From NCBI GenBank assembly GCA_964537035.1, contig CAZIAK010000028.1, forward strand, positions 1-64,000: 64,000 nt of DNA, read 5' to 3'. Positions within the stretch are counted from its first letter, which is position 1; each line of letters begins with the position of its first letter. The notes under the pieces are model-generated. The model was not told the origin of the DNA and made no database searches. It saw only the letters and a program-made list of their open reading frames with translations. The translations under genes and the position numbers were made by a program. This DNA is from CAZIAK01 sp964537035. Its GTDB lineage: Bacteria > Planctomycetota > B15-G4. Of the stretch, positions 1 to 8,471 are shown in pieces.

Positions 1-33
1 ACTGGCACTGGCACTGGCACTGGCACTGGCACT
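1..33. repeat. Tandem hexamer (ACTGGC)n inside the ABC linker
   Basis: Five full ACTGGC units plus ACT, touching the window edge, so the true number is unknown. On the minus strand it encodes alternating Ser and Ala between the membrane and nucleotide-binding parts of the ABC subunit. In-frame hexamer repeats change length without shifting frame. Confidence 0.9.
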
Positions 34-1173
34 GACCTGGTCAGGCAGGGTCGCCTCGGCGGCCCGCTCCTCAGCTTCAGCCGCCACCACCGAATCAGCC
101 ACGGAGCGGGGGCCGGCCTCGGTCTCGGCGTCGAGGATGCCGAAGATGCGTTCGCCAGCAGCCATGGCCGCCTGCAGCACGTTGTACCGCTCGGCCAGCT
201 CGCGGATGGGCTCGAAGACGAAGTCGAGCAGCAGCCAGAAGTTGATCCAGGTGCCCAGGGTCAGCTCGCCCTCCAGCAGCAGCCAGCAGCCGAAGCACAG
301 GGTGCCCAGCTTGACCGACCAGGAGAGCACGTCCACCGTGGGGAAGAAGCGGGAGAAGTGCCGCACGGTGACCATGTTGTCTTCGTAGTACTGGCTGTTG
401 AGGCCAGCGAAGGTGGCCGCGGACGCGTGCTCGCGCCGAAAGAGGTGCACCACGTCGAGGCCGGTGAGCCGCTCCTGCAGGAAACTGTTCAGCCGACTCA
501 GCGAGTTGCGCGTGGCCCGGTAGGCCAGCCTCGCCTTCAGCCGGAAACGAAAGGACACGAACATCATCAGCGGCAGGATGAGCAGGGCCACCATGGCCAG
601 CTTCGGTGACAGCAGGAGCAGGGCCACGATCACCGCGATGATGGTCAGGATGTCGTAGGCGATGGTGGCCACGCCGGTGGTGAACAGCTCTGACAGCGCG
701 TCCACATCGTTGGTGGTGCGGGTCACCGTCCAGCCCACGTGGTGTCGATCGAACCAGGCGCTGGGCAGGCGCAGCACATGGTGAAAGAGCGTGTTGCGAA
801 TGGTCAGCACGATGCGCTGGCCCGTTCGGTTCATGATCCACTCGCGCAGCACCAGCAAGGCCGACAGGGCGGCGGCGATGCCCAGGTAGCCCAGGGCCAG
901 GGTGCTGACGTCGCTGGCGAGGGCGTCGCCGTCGAACGCTGGTGTGCCCCGGGTCTCGGTGGCGGTGGTGAGCGGGCCGTCGATGGCCAGACGGATGACC
1001 CAGGGCCCGGCCAGGCGCAGGCCCAGGTTCGCGATGAGCAGCAGCACGGTGAAGCTCAGCACCACCACGTGTGGGCGGGCGAACACGAGCAGCCGTGCCA
1101 GGAGTCGGCGGTCCGTGGCGCCACCGATGCGCTTGAAGCTCTGAGTCTCGGTGGAGGGTGGGGGCGGGGTCAC
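1..1173 (-). CDS. ABC exporter half-transporter, transmembrane part (3' end beyond window)
   Basis: N-terminal 391 codons of an ABC exporter subunit; the nucleotide-binding domain lies outside the window. The GTG start overlaps the stop of the upstream ABC gene (GTGA), so the two are probably translated together and form a heterodimer. Translated residues show several hydrophobic helices and the usual exporter pattern of alternating membrane helices and charged coupling segments. The membrane domain ends in an Ala/Glu-rich linker that becomes a pure Ser-Ala dipeptide run at the window edge, encoded by a tandem ACTGGC hexamer. What is exported cannot be told. The reading frame is open to the edge, so this is a truncated view and not a pseudogene call. 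Confidence 0.85.
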   Translation of the reverse strand, partial: MTPPPPSTETQSFKRIGGATDRRLLARLLVFARPHVVVLSFTVLLLIANLGLRLAGPWVIRLAIDGPLTTATETRGTPAFDGDALASDVSTLALGYLGIAAALSALLVLREWIMNRTGQRIVLTIRNTLFHHVLRLPSAWFDRHHVGWTVTRTTNDVDALSELFTTGVATIAYDILTIIAVIVALLLLSPKLAMVALLILPLMMFVSFRFRLKARLAYRATRNSLSRLNSFLQERLTGLDVVHLFRREHASAATFAGLNSQYYEDNMVTVRHFSRFFPTVDVLSWSVKLGTLCFGCWLLLEGELTLGTWINFWLLLDFVFEPIRELAERYNVLQAAMAAGERIFGILDAETEAGPRSVADSVVAAEAEERAAEATLPDQVSASASASASAS

Positions 1174-2951
1174 AGGGCTTCGATCTCCGCCTCGATGCGC
1201 TGCCGCTTCTCGATCTCGGCGTACAGGCCACCGAGGGTCACGAGCTCGTCGTGGGTGCCCGACTCGACCACCCGTCCCTCGTCGAGGACGAGCACCTGAT
1301 CGGCCAGAGACAGGGCCGCCACACGGTGGCTGACCACCACGGAGGTGCGGCCGGTGAGGGTCTGCTCCAGGCTGCGCAAGATGGCCTGCTCGGTGACCGA
1401 GTCGACCGCAGACAGACAGTCGTCGAGCAGGAGCACGGGGGTGGCTGCGGCCAGGGTGCGGGCGATGGCGGTCCGTTGGCGCTGTCCGCCAGAGAGGGTC
1501 ACGCCCCGTTCGCCCAGTATTTCGTCGTAACCGTGGGGGAAGCCCTCGATGTCGTCGTGGACCTGAGCCAGCTTGGTGGCGGCCAGGACCTGTTCCTCGC
1601 CCACGTGGTCCCCGGAGAAGGCGACGTTCTCCCGGATGGTCTCGCTGAACAGGAACGTGTCCTGGGGCACCACACCCACGGTGGCGCGCAACTGCTCAAA
1701 AGGCAGCTCGCGGATGTCGTGGCCGTCGAGCAGCACGGTGCCGGGCGGGGGGTCGACCAGGCGGGCCATGAGCTGCACCAAGGTGCTCTTGCCGCAGCCC
1801 GTGCGCCCGGTGATGCCCAGGGTCGTGCCCGGGGGGACGGTGAACGACACATCGTCGAGTACCAGCGCGCCGTCCCAGGCATGGGACAAGTGGCTCACTT
1901 GCAGCTGACCCTTGAGAGCGGGAAGGGCGGGGAGCCCGGGGAGTTCAGGCTGCTCGGCCCGAGGCTGGGACGGGCTGTTGTCGGCCACCGACGGCTGCAG
2001 GGCGAAGAGCTCCTCGAGACGTCGCGCGGCGGCACCGGCCCGGTGATACATGCCCAGCATCCAACCGATGGCGATGAGCGGCCACAGGGCGTATCCCAGC
2101 AGCATGAGAAAGAAGAACAGCTCGCCCTTGCTGAGGTCGCCCGAGACCACGTGCCATCCGCCCACGGCGAGAATGACCAGCACCCCCAGCTCTTTCACGG
2201 CGGTCACACCCGCAGAGGTGATGCCCCGCAGTGTGGCCAGGTGCAGGTTGGCCTGGAGCAGGTTGGCTCCCTTGGAGCGAAACCCCGATGCGGTCAGAGG
2301 CTCGGCGGCGAAGGCCTTGACCACCCGAATGCCCGACAGGCTCTCCTGGGCTACGGTGGACACGTCGGCCAGGCTCTCTTGAGTGCGCTGACTCCAGCGC
2401 TGGGTGGGGCGCGACGCGGCTTTGATCACCATGGCCAGGCCCACGAAGGGCACCAGCATGGCCAGCATGAGCGAGGGGTCGGTCACGGCCATGGCCACCA
2501 GGGCGGCGGGGACGACCACCAGCGCCTGGGCGTTGTACATGACGCCCGGTCCCAACAGCATGCGCACCGCCTCGATGTCGGACACCGAGCGGGACATGAT
2601 GTCGCCCGTGCGAATGCTCGACAGGTCGTGGGGCGAGAGGCTCATCAGGTGGGCGAACAGGTCTTGGCGATACAGCCGCTCGAAGTCTCGAGAGGCCCCG
2701 GTGATGTGCAGCCGCATGGCGTATTTGGAGAACGAAGCCGCCACCACCAGCAGCCCCGCCAGCAGCGAACCGCTGACCGCGTCAGAGAACTCCAGCGTGC
2801 CCTTGTCGATGCCATCGATGATCTGGGCCACGATGTAGAACACCACCATGGGCAGCCCGGCGCCGGGCACGATGGCGGCCATCCCCCAGAGCCACTGTCG
2901 CTTGACCTGCGGGAAGTAGCCCAGCGCGCGCTGGAAGGGGCGGTCCGTCAA
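1170..2951 (-). CDS. ABC exporter half-transporter with degenerate Walker B
   Basis: Complete 593-aa type IV ABC exporter subunit: membrane domain about residues 1-310, linker, then nucleotide-binding domain from about 345. Walker A GRTGCGKST begins at residue 382, signature LSGGQ at 486-490, Walker B VLLLDD at 506-511, switch His at 542. The catalytic Glu after Walker B is replaced by Asp (511), as in the degenerate-site subunit of heterodimeric exporters such as TM287/288 or BmrCD; by analogy the downstream overlapping partner should carry the competent site. The ATG overlaps the stop of the radical SAM gene (ATGA). Likely a multidrug or lipid exporter in the inner membrane; the substrate is not deducible. 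Confidence 0.92.
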   Translation of the reverse strand: MTDRPFQRALGYFPQVKRQWLWGMAAIVPGAGLPMVVFYIVAQIIDGIDKGTLEFSDAVSGSLLAGLLVVAASFSKYAMRLHITGASRDFERLYRQDLFAHLMSLSPHDLSSIRTGDIMSRSVSDIEAVRMLLGPGVMYNAQALVVVPAALVAMAVTDPSLMLAMLVPFVGLAMVIKAASRPTQRWSQRTQESLADVSTVAQESLSGIRVVKAFAAEPLTASGFRSKGANLLQANLHLATLRGITSAGVTAVKELGVLVILAVGGWHVVSGDLSKGELFFFLMLLGYALWPLIAIGWMLGMYHRAGAAARRLEELFALQPSVADNSPSQPRAEQPELPGLPALPALKGQLQVSHLSHAWDGALVLDDVSFTVPPGTTLGITGRTGCGKSTLVQLMARLVDPPPGTVLLDGHDIRELPFEQLRATVGVVPQDTFLFSETIRENVAFSGDHVGEEQVLAATKLAQVHDDIEGFPHGYDEILGERGVTLSGGQRQRTAIARTLAAATPVLLLDDCLSAVDSVTEQAILRSLEQTLTGRTSVVVSHRVAALSLADQVLVLDEGRVVESGTHDELVTLGGLYAEIEKRQRIEAEIEAL

Positions 2952-5044
2952 GGATCGGATGCCGTCGACGTGGGGGCGGGGGCCGAGGCTGTGGGCCCTG
3001 ACCCCGACGGCGCGGCAGACGACAGCGAGCTGCCAGAGCCCGCACTGACCCTGGCCTGACGCACAGGGGACTCACTGCGCACGGTGAGCACCTTCGCTGC
3101 AGACGCGTCCACACCTGACACACCGACGGTCGAGCCACTCTCATCCATCTCGAGAATGCCCCGGCGCTTGGTGCCCAACAGGCCCATGTCGCGCTTGATG
3201 GCGAAGCAAAGCGAAGGGGGCACGCCGCACACGTGACAGACCTTGCCCACGCAGTAGTCGGTCTGGATCAGGTCGCGAGCCCGCTCTCGTTCGGTCCAGA
3301 GGTAGTCGCGGTCGGGGCCGATGTCGAGGTGGTCCCAGGGCAGGGTCTCGTGGCGGCCCCGCTCGCGGTAGGCGAAGTCGTCCGGGTTGATGTCTGTACT
3401 CTTGAAGGCCGCCTCCCAGTGTCGCACATCGAAGTGCTCGCTCCAGGCGTCGAAGCGGGCCCCGTTGCGCCAGGCGGCGATGAGCGCCGGGGTCAGCCGC
3501 CGGTCACCCCGAGAGAGGATGCCCTCGAGCCAGCTCTGGTGCGTGTCGTGAAACTTCAGCTTCACCGCGCGGTTCTTGTTCAGGTCGCGCATCCAGGACT
3601 GCTTGGCCCGCACCGTGTCTCGGTCCATCATGCCGTCCCACTGAAAGGGCACGAAGGCCTTGGGGATGAACGTGGTCACGGTGACGTTGATCTTGGCCTT
3701 GCCCTTTCCGGTGACCTTTTGCCGTAGGCGGGACAGCTCATCCGCGAACTCGACGATGGCGGTGAGGTCTTCTTCGCGCTCGCCGGGGATGCCGATCATG
3801 TAGTAGATCTTGATCGTGGACCAACCGCCCTCATAGGCGGCCGCGGCGCTGGCCAGTAGATCTGCGTTGCTGATGTCTTTATTGATGATTTTGCGCAGTC
3901 GATCCGTGGCCACCTCTGGAGCGAAGGTCAGCGACGACTTGCGTACGGCGTTGGTCAGCCCGGGCAGGTGGGCCAGCTCGCCCGTCACGCGCAGGCTGGG
4001 CAGGGAGACCGACACCCGACGGGGCGTGAAGCGCTTGTCCATCTCGACCAGCAGCTCTTCGATCCAGGGATAGTCACCTGAAGAGAGGGACGTGAGCGTG
4101 ACCTCGTCGTAACCCGTGGCATCGATGGCCGCCTCGGCGCCTTCGACCAGCTGCTCGACGGTGCGGTAGCGCATGGGCCGGGTGATCATGCCCGCCTGGC
4201 AGAAGCGGCAACCCCGGGTGCAGCCGCGCATGATCTCGATGGACACGGTCTCGTGCACGCTGCGAGCGTTGGGCACCAGAGGTCGGGTCATCACGGGGAT
4301 GGCGCTGAAGTCGAAGATCGAAGCGCCCTTGATGCGTGCCGGGACGTCTTCGAAGCGCGGCGTGATGCCGGTCATGGCCGGCCCGTCGTAGCTGACCTCG
4401 TAGAGGCTGGGCACATAGGCCCAGGGGAAGGTCGTGGCGATCTCCCGCAGCATCTCGTCGCGGCTCATGCCCTTGGCGCGCTGTGCGACGACCAGGTCGA
4501 GCAGGGCGCACACCGTCTCTTCGCCGTCACCGGGCATGAAGACGTCGATGAACTCGGCCAGGGTCTCGGGGGAGTGGGCCCCGTGTCCGCCGGCGATGAC
4601 CAGGGGGTGGGTCGCGTCTCGATCGGCGCTGAGCAGGGGCAGCCCGGCCAGATCGAGGGTCTCGAGGATGTTGCTGTAGGTCAGCTCGGTCTGCAGGGTG
4701 AAGCCCAGCACGTCGACATCGCGGACGGGCAGGTGGTTCTCGAGGGTGAACAGGGGCAGCTCGCGCTCGCGCATGAGCTCTGCCATGTCCGGCCAGGGCG
4801 TGAAGCAACGCTCGGCGGCGAGGTCGTCACGCCGGTTGACCACGTCGTAGAGAATCTGCGAGCCGTTGTGGCTGCTGCCGATCTCATAGAGGTCGGGGTA
4901 GCAGAGGGCGATGCGCCCACGGACCGTGCTGGGGTCCTTGACGATGATGTTGAACTCGCCACCCAGGTACTGGGCAGGGTTCTCGACGAGATCGCAGAGT
5001 TCGCGAACACGGGGGAGCAGGCTGGTCATGTCTGGAGGGGTCAT
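2948..5044 (-). CDS. B12-binding-type radical SAM protein, TIGR03960-like
   Basis: 698-aa radical SAM protein. The cluster motif CTRGCRFC places the three SAM-cluster cysteines at residues 275, 279 and 282, after an N-terminal region resembling the B12-binding-type domain of the TIGR03960 family. A second Cys group (CVGKVCHVC) lies near residue 600, and the last ~70 residues are Ser/Ala/Pro-rich low complexity. Family members are widespread but their reaction is not established; many genomes place them beside a TIGR03936/DUF2344 partner, which is absent here. The ATG overlaps the upstream TPR gene stop (ATGA) and the stop overlaps the ABC gene start, so it sits in a tightly coupled operon. 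The family call rests on recognition of the overall sequence, not on a search. Confidence 0.85.
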   Translation of the reverse strand: MTPPDMTSLLPRVRELCDLVENPAQYLGGEFNIIVKDPSTVRGRIALCYPDLYEIGSSHNGSQILYDVVNRRDDLAAERCFTPWPDMAELMRERELPLFTLENHLPVRDVDVLGFTLQTELTYSNILETLDLAGLPLLSADRDATHPLVIAGGHGAHSPETLAEFIDVFMPGDGEETVCALLDLVVAQRAKGMSRDEMLREIATTFPWAYVPSLYEVSYDGPAMTGITPRFEDVPARIKGASIFDFSAIPVMTRPLVPNARSVHETVSIEIMRGCTRGCRFCQAGMITRPMRYRTVEQLVEGAEAAIDATGYDEVTLTSLSSGDYPWIEELLVEMDKRFTPRRVSVSLPSLRVTGELAHLPGLTNAVRKSSLTFAPEVATDRLRKIINKDISNADLLASAAAAYEGGWSTIKIYYMIGIPGEREEDLTAIVEFADELSRLRQKVTGKGKAKINVTVTTFIPKAFVPFQWDGMMDRDTVRAKQSWMRDLNKNRAVKLKFHDTHQSWLEGILSRGDRRLTPALIAAWRNGARFDAWSEHFDVRHWEAAFKSTDINPDDFAYRERGRHETLPWDHLDIGPDRDYLWTERERARDLIQTDYCVGKVCHVCGVPPSLCFAIKRDMGLLGTKRRGILEMDESGSTVGVSGVDASAAKVLTVRSESPVRQARVSAGSGSSLSSAAPSGSGPTASAPAPTSTASDP

Positions 5045-6390
5045 TCGGGCTTGGCGAGGCCGGGCCGGCGCATGGGGGTCCAGGCGGGAGACACGTGGGT
5101 GAACTGCCTGCGCAGGGGGTGGGCGTGCTCGTTGCCTAGCACCAGGCCCGCGGTCAGGGGCGCATAAAACGATTCGAACGCGTTGCGGGCCTCACCGCCG
5201 TCATCCGGCAAGGCAGCCATGGCGGCCACCAGATCGACGGCGATCTCGGGAGCCGAACGGGGGTCGGCCGCCGTCTCCTCCATCTCGCTCTTGCCGGCTT
5301 CCACGGAGTAGCGGGTCTCCCAGGGCAGGAAGACGCGCCGGGAGAGCACACCCACGACCTCAGGGCAGGTGACCGCATCTTGGGACCAGTCGAGGTTCAG
5401 GGCGAAGAGGCGCAGCTCGGCTCGATGGTGTGCGAGGCCCGCCGCGACCGGGGTGAACTCGGCCGCGTTCGCCGCCACGTACAGGGCATCCCGTCCCTGC
5501 CGATCGGTGAGCTCGTCGAGTACGGGCAGCTGCCAGTATTGTCCCAGGGCCATGGCCAACGGAGCGGAGATCGGGCCCGTGGGGATGACCACCTCGGGCA
5601 GCAGGGCCCGGCTGTTGAGCAGGTGGGCCAGGCGCTGCAGCAGGAAGGCCACCATGTCTGGCTTCAGGTCGAGCACCTCGAAGCGCCCGGCGAGAGAGCC
5701 GTCCTCGAAGTAGCCACCCGCCGTCTTGAGCAGCACGCCCCCATGCTGGATGTAGTGCCACTCTCTCAGGCCCAGGTCCGTGAGTTGCTCCGGCCAGTGG
5801 CTGGCCCGGCCCACCAGGGCGTGGAGGGCGTCGAGATGTTGCCGCTGCCGGTCGTTGCTGCCCATCTCCTCGGCTGGGTCGAGCAGCTGGGCAGCCAGCT
5901 TTCGACGGCCCGCGTAGAGGGCGGCCTCGGCCTGCAGCAAGAGCACGTCGAGGGTCTCTGACTCGGACAGATCGGGGCTGTTGGCCAGGGGCGCCAGGGT
6001 CGAGAGGCAGTCAGAGAAGCGCCGCTCAAGAAAGCGGGCGTAGGCCAGCTCGCGCCGCACCGTGGCGGATTCGACCCCGTCCGGGGGCAGGGCCTTCAGC
6101 GACCGGAGCAGCAGGCCAGCCCCCGCATCGGGGCGATCCTGGGCCACCAGGCGGTGTCCGAGGCAGAAGAGGTGCTCAGGATTGTCCGGATCGCCCCCTA
6201 GCTGCTCGAACAGCTCGGCGTCTTCGGCAGCGCCGAGCATGCGGCAGATGCGCCCGGCGGCCTCGATGGAATCTTGATGGCGGGGGTCACAGACCAGGGC
6301 ATCGAGCAGGGTCGCCAGGGCCTTGCGGACCTGACCTGCGGCCACCTGCTCGACTGAGGTCTCGAAAAGTTGCTTGGCGTCGGTGGTCAC
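5041..6390 (-). CDS. TPR-like cytoplasmic protein of unknown function
   Basis: 449 aa from a GTG start. The open frame continues upstream, but that part lies antisense to parA, so I use the GTG at 6390, which also has a TAGAAT hexamer 7 nt before it. Residues ~1-220 are helical with Ala/Leu-rich repeats typical of tetratricopeptide folds. The C-terminal half has no motif I recognise. There is no signal peptide or membrane segment. It is the first gene of the operon leading into the radical SAM protein and ABC exporter, so it may serve as an adaptor for that pathway, which is inference. It is divergent from parA. Confidence 0.75.
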   Translation of the reverse strand: MTTDAKQLFETSVEQVAAGQVRKALATLLDALVCDPRHQDSIEAAGRICRMLGAAEDAELFEQLGGDPDNPEHLFCLGHRLVAQDRPDAGAGLLLRSLKALPPDGVESATVRRELAYARFLERRFSDCLSTLAPLANSPDLSESETLDVLLLQAEAALYAGRRKLAAQLLDPAEEMGSNDRQRQHLDALHALVGRASHWPEQLTDLGLREWHYIQHGGVLLKTAGGYFEDGSLAGRFEVLDLKPDMVAFLLQRLAHLLNSRALLPEVVIPTGPISAPLAMALGQYWQLPVLDELTDRQGRDALYVAANAAEFTPVAAGLAHHRAELRLFALNLDWSQDAVTCPEVVGVLSRRVFLPWETRYSVEAGKSEMEETAADPRSAPEIAVDLVAAMAALPDDGGEARNAFESFYAPLTAGLVLGNEHAHPLRRQFTHVSPAWTPMRRPGLAKPE

Positions 6391-6397
6391 GGCGGGG

Positions 6398-6403
6398 ATT
6401 CTA
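6398..6403 (-). promoter_or_regulatory. -10 hexamer TAGAAT, leaderless-type, TPR operon
   Basis: On the minus strand TAGAAT is separated by 7 nt from the GTG start at 6390. No Shine-Dalgarno can fit between them. No convincing -35 is seen. One of nine similar cases in the window. Confidence 0.55.
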
Positions 6404-6466
6404 GCCCAATCTCCCTGTCTGGCGCTGCCACCGAGCGACGGTTGTGTGCAGCTGACACCGAGGTGA

Positions 6467-7444
6467 ATGGAGCCCATGAGACGCATCGCGGTCATCAACC
6501 AGAAGGGTGGCGTCGGCAAGACGACGACCACTGTCAACTTGGGAGCGGGATTCGCTCGCCTGGGTCGCTCCACGCTGATCTGCGATCTCGACCCCCAGTG
6601 CAACCTCACCGTGCATCTGGGCCTTGACCCGAACACGGTCGAAGCGTCCCTTTACGAGCTGTTCCACTCCCGGGCCGAGCTCAACGCGGTGGCCCGACCC
6701 ACGGGTCAGAAGGGGCTCTCCGTGGCCCCGGCGTCGGTCGACCTGGCGGGCCTCGAGCTCGAGCTGGTGCACGAGGTCGGGCGCGAGGTCATCTTGCGGG
6801 ACGCCTTCGACCGGCTCGACGACGACTCCTATGACTTCGTGCTGGTCGACTGCCCCCCGAGCCTGGGCCTGCTGTCGCTCAACGCCCTGGTGGCCTGCGA
6901 CGAGTTGTTCGTGCCCATCCAGGCCGAGTTCTTCGCGCTGCAGGGCCTGGGCAAGTTGATGGACGTGGTGCAGCTGGTGCGTCGGCGACTCAACCCGAAC
7001 CTGCGCATCACTGGCATGGTCAGCTGTCGCCATGACCCCTCGACCAATCTGAGCAAGGCCGTGATCGCCGACATCAAGTCGCACTTCGGCTCGATCTTCC
7101 AAGACACGGTCATTCGCCGCAACGTGAAGCTGGCCGAGGCGCCCAGTCACGGCAAGACCATCTTCGAGTACGACGCAGAGTGCCCTGGAGCAGTGGACTA
7201 CCTGGCCCTTGCGCAAGAGCTGCTGGGCCAGAAAGATAGGGCCCCTGAAACAGCCGCACCCTCTGTGGCTGTCGACGCCCCCGAAACCGTGGCGGAGACC
7301 GCGCCACCCAGCGAACCCTCTGCTGAAGCCGTGGTCGAGACACCTGCAGCCGTCGAGGCCGAGACCCCGGCGGCCAGCGACTCCACGACGAAACAGACCA
7401 AGACCCGCGATGCCAGCGGTGGCACGCCCGAGACCGAGAAATGA
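6467..7444 (+). CDS. parA: ParA/Soj-family ATPase (orphan)
   Basis: 325 aa. Deviant Walker A KGGVGKTT at residues 13-20 with the signature lysine at 13, Walker A' with DCPPS and a full ParA/MinD-type fold through about residue 255. The remaining ~70 residues form an Ala/Pro/Glu-rich tail. ParA ATPases position DNA or protein cargo by ATP-dependent nucleoid binding. No ParB, parS cluster or MinC/E is in the window, so chromosome segregation is only one option; positioning of an envelope machine is another. A second in-frame ATG lies 9 nt downstream (6476) and is equally plausible. The stop overlaps the lpxK start (ATGA). Confidence 0.9.
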   Translation: MEPMRRIAVINQKGGVGKTTTTVNLGAGFARLGRSTLICDLDPQCNLTVHLGLDPNTVEASLYELFHSRAELNAVARPTGQKGLSVAPASVDLAGLELELVHEVGREVILRDAFDRLDDDSYDFVLVDCPPSLGLLSLNALVACDELFVPIQAEFFALQGLGKLMDVVQLVRRRLNPNLRITGMVSCRHDPSTNLSKAVIADIKSHFGSIFQDTVIRRNVKLAEAPSHGKTIFEYDAECPGAVDYLALAQELLGQKDRAPETAAPSVAVDAPETVAETAPPSEPSAEAVVETPAAVEAETPAASDSTTKQTKTRDASGGTPETEK

Positions 7445-8466
7445 TGACCAGCCTTTCGCAGCGCCTGCTGTCCCGTGAGACCTCGCCACTGATCCTGGTG
7501 CTGCGGTTGGTGTTGGCGCCCCTGCAACTGATCTACATGCTCTTGAGCAGCACCAAGAACGCCCTGTACGACGGGGGGCTGCTGACGCCTCGCAAGGTCG
7601 ACGTGCCGGTGATCTCGGTGGGCAACATCACCGTGGGCGGCACGGGCAAGACGCCCCTGGTCATCGAGCTGGCCCGGCGTGCCCTGGCCGCTGGCAAGAA
7701 GGTGGCCGTGGTCACCCGGGGCTATGGCGCGGCTGCGGATGACTCCGGGCGCTCAGACGAGGTGCGGCTCATCGCCGACCGGGTGCCTGAGGCGATCCTG
7801 GTGGTCTCTCCCGACAAGGCGCTGGGGGCTCGTGAAGCGGTGGACGAGGGAGCCGAGGTGATCCTCCTCGATGACGGCTTCCAGCATCGCCGCCTCCACC
7901 GCGATCTCGACATCGCCGTGGTCGACGCCCGGGCTCCCTATGGCAACGGCTTTCAGCTGCCCCTGGGTGGGCTCCGCGAGTCTCCCTCTGGTCTGGGCCG
8001 CGCCGACCTGGCAGTGCTGACCCACACCGATGGGCTTGAGCCGGCTGAGCTGAGCGCGGCCATCGTGCGCCTGCGCTCCTGCCGCCGCGATCTGCCAGTG
8101 GTCCTGGCTCACCACCGCCCCCTGGGCGTGCGCTCGGTGACGGCCGAGACCCTCGACCCGCTGACCAACCTGGCCGGGCTCGACATCTTCTTGTTCTGTG
8201 GCATCGCGTCGCCGGACGCCTTCGCCCAGACCGTCTCTGGCTTGGGCGCAGAGGTGAAGGGCCTGATGGGCTTCGGAGATCACCACGCCTTCACCGCCGC
8301 TGATATGGCCCAGGTGCGAGCCGAAGCTGGCACGGCCCAGCTGCTCTGCACCGAGAAAGATGCGGGCAAGGTCGGACAGATCCCCGGCTGCGATGACGTG
8401 CTCTGCCTGGCCATCGATCTCGAACTCGACGGCGAGATGCCCGTGCTTCCGGGCATCGACGGCTGA
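7441..8466 (+). CDS. lpxK: Tetraacyldisaccharide 4'-kinase
   Basis: 341-aa LpxK, which phosphorylates the 4' position of lipid A disaccharide at the inner membrane. Visible hallmarks are the N-terminal hydrophobic helix, the P-loop region GNITVGGTGKTP near residue 60, and the downstream LDDGFQHRRL and DLDIAVVDA segments that carry the family's acidic catalytic residues. Length matches the family. It overlaps the parA stop by 4 nt and is followed after 5 nt by a membrane protein. Its presence shows the organism makes lipid A. No other lpx gene is nearby. Confidence 0.95.
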   Translation: MMTSLSQRLLSRETSPLILVLRLVLAPLQLIYMLLSSTKNALYDGGLLTPRKVDVPVISVGNITVGGTGKTPLVIELARRALAAGKKVAVVTRGYGAAADDSGRSDEVRLIADRVPEAILVVSPDKALGAREAVDEGAEVILLDDGFQHRRLHRDLDIAVVDARAPYGNGFQLPLGGLRESPSGLGRADLAVLTHTDGLEPAELSAAIVRLRSCRRDLPVVLAHHRPLGVRSVTAETLDPLTNLAGLDIFLFCGIASPDAFAQTVSGLGAEVKGLMGFGDHHAFTAADMAQVRAEAGTAQLLCTEKDAGKVGQIPGCDDVLCLAIDLELDGEMPVLPGIDG

Positions 8467-8471
8467 CCCCG

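Noticed and set aside
1158..3059. Long open frame on the plus strand opposite the first ABC gene (633 aa)
   Set aside because: Antisense shadow caused by high GC. His/Gln/Gly-rich with no fold, while the minus strand encodes a full ABC exporter.
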